Below, in pieces: positions 6,386 to 7,291 of a DNA stretch of 7,291 bases. A program made the translations under genes and the position numbers. The notes beneath the pieces are model-generated. The model worked only from the letters and a program-made list of their open reading frames with translations, was not told the DNA's origin and made no database searches. Source of the stretch: Burkholderiales bacterium (GTDB lineage Bacteria > Pseudomonadota > Gammaproteobacteria > Burkholderiales > SG8-39); assembly GCA_016649475.1 (NCBI GenBank), contig JAENXP010000105.1, positions 1 through 7,291 of the forward strand, written 5' to 3'. Position 1 is the stretch's first letter; each line of letters starts with the position of its first letter.

Positions 6386-7291
6386 GCGATCAGGCCGAGG
6401 TCGCGCAGCCAGGCTGTTTGCGAGTCATAGGCCTTTTTCGCCAGCGCCGATTTCTTCGACCATTCGGCCCATGTGTGCTGGGCGAGATCGCGTACTTTGC
6501 GCAATTCCTCCGGGCTCCATGTGATCTGGTTGATGTTCTTCTTCTTGAGATCTGCAATAACGCGCACGTCGTCGACGGCGACACGCTCGATCTGATCCCA
6601 GCTCCATTCGCGCGTCGCGCTCGACAGGATCTGCCTGATATCCTCTGGCAGCGCGCGCCAGGCCGCCATGTTCACGGTGAAGTCCTGGTTGGGCATGGAG
6701 TGGGTGAACATGGTGGGGTACTTGGCGACCTCATGGAAGCCCATGCGCTGGTTCATCGACATCGTGGCCCAGTCCGCGGCATCGACCACGCCTTTGTCCA
6801 GTGCCGAATACACCTCACCGCCCGGAATCACCACCACGGACGCGCCCATTTTGCTGAGGATTTCCGCGTTCAGTCCTTGCGCCGAGCGAATCTTTATGCC
6901 CTTGAAGTCGGCCATGCTGTGGATCGGCTTCTTCGACACGATCGACTCCAACCCCCACCAGGAAACGCCTACGCAATAGGCGTTGTAGCGGGCGTAGGCT
7001 TCGCGCAACAAGTCCAGGCCGCCTTTGTAATGGAACCATGCGTCGGCCTGCCACGGGTGCTGGTAGGCGAACGCGAGGTCGCCGATGACCGCGAATCCAG
7101 GGTCCTTTCCGGTGAAATATACCGGTGCCGTTGACTGCGCCTGCAACACGCCGGCTTGCACCGCCTCAAGCGTTTCGAATACGCCCACTACCGAGCCCCC
7201 GGCGAAAGGCTGGATCTCCAGTCGTCCGTTGGTGAGTTTGGCTACACGAGCGCAGAATTCCTCGAACACCTTGTAGGTGAGTTCAGCTGAA
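6382..7291 (-). CDS. TRAP transporter substrate-binding protein (DctP/TakP-like; 5' end outside window)
   Basis: The periplasmic receptor of the DctPQM system. About 303 C-terminal residues are visible; the frame is open through the window edge (first readable residues SAELTYKVFEEF), so the GTG at 7269 is internal and not the start. The signal peptide and roughly the first 40-60 residues are missing. Family landmarks: TNGRLEIQPFAGGSVVG near the start; the substrate-carboxylate arginine in FKGIKIRS (visible residue about 135); and PGGEVYSALDKGVVDAADW (about 156-174), the signature of TakP-like receptors. This suggests a carboxylate ligand, as for the characterised 2-oxoacid-binding member, but side-chain specificity cannot be inferred. 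Its stop overlaps the GTG of the small permease gene by the GTGA arrangement. Confidence 0.92.
   Translation of the reverse strand, partial: SAELTYKVFEEFCARVAKLTNGRLEIQPFAGGSVVGVFETLEAVQAGVLQAQSTAPVYFTGKDPGFAVIGDLAFAYQHPWQADAWFHYKGGLDLLREAYARYNAYCVGVSWWGLESIVSKKPIHSMADFKGIKIRSAQGLNAEILSKMGASVVVIPGGEVYSALDKGVVDAADWATMSMNQRMGFHEVAKYPTMFTHSMPNQDFTVNMAAWRALPEDIRQILSSATREWSWDQIERVAVDDVRVIADLKKKNINQITWSPEELRKVRDLAQHTWAEWSKKSALAKKAYDSQTAWLRDLGLIA

Noticed and set aside
6343..7134. Plus-strand ORF of 263 codons opposite the TRAP receptor
   Set aside because: Antisense shadow of a gene with strong family motifs; His- and Arg-rich product without recognisable domain.
7267..7269. GTG as start of the TRAP receptor gene
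   Set aside because: The frame continues open upstream to the window edge with family-like residues, and a start here would lack a signal peptide.

Overview
The window comes from a GC-rich Gram-negative bacterium, most likely a proteobacterium. Betaproteobacteria/Burkholderiales is my guess, from the composition and the abundance of TRAP transporters; no phylogenetic marker is present. Every well-supported gene lies on the minus strand, so the window reads from right to left.

Right part (7291 to 4518): a complete three-gene TRAP transporter apart from the 5' end of its first gene, in the order substrate-binding protein (dctP-like, cut by the window edge), small permease (dctQ-like), large permease (dctM-like). 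Successive genes overlap by 4 bases (GTGA and TTGA junctions), so translation is probably coupled. Motifs place it near the TakP / 'mannitol-chloroaromatic' branch, whose characterised members bind carboxylates such as 2-oxoacids.

Middle (4517 to 3708): about 800 bases without a large gene but rich in signals. On the plus strand, 4244-4487 holds the wreck of a LacI-family regulator: the N-terminal helix-turn-helix is intact, then reading breaks off, and a possible C-terminal scrap follows in another frame. Facing it on the minus strand is a strong sigma70-like promoter (TTGACT, 18 bases, TAAAAT; 4137-4166). Its -10 box and expected start site are covered by a near-palindromic LacI/PurR-type operator (ATGTAAGCGCTTTCAT, 4123-4138). 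Downstream are two small ORFs, of which the 39-residue membrane ORF at 3744-3863 has an ideal ribosome binding site.

Left part (3707 to 1): a cytoplasmic type I sulfatase / phosphonate monoester hydrolase-like enzyme with a formylglycine-type motif. It is joined by an ATGA overlap to a fused 4TM-12TM TRAP permease, followed 27 bases later by a TAXI-type periplasmic receptor (3' end outside the window).

Working model (inference): a substrate-responsive LacI-type regulator once controlled, or an intact copy elsewhere still controls, a leftward operon that imports an organic sulfate ester or related compound through a TAXI-TRAP system and hydrolyses it in the cytoplasm. The neighbouring DctPQM system could carry the same compound class or a carboxylate product. 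I saw no RNA genes, CRISPR arrays, insertion sequences or convincing intrinsic terminators.
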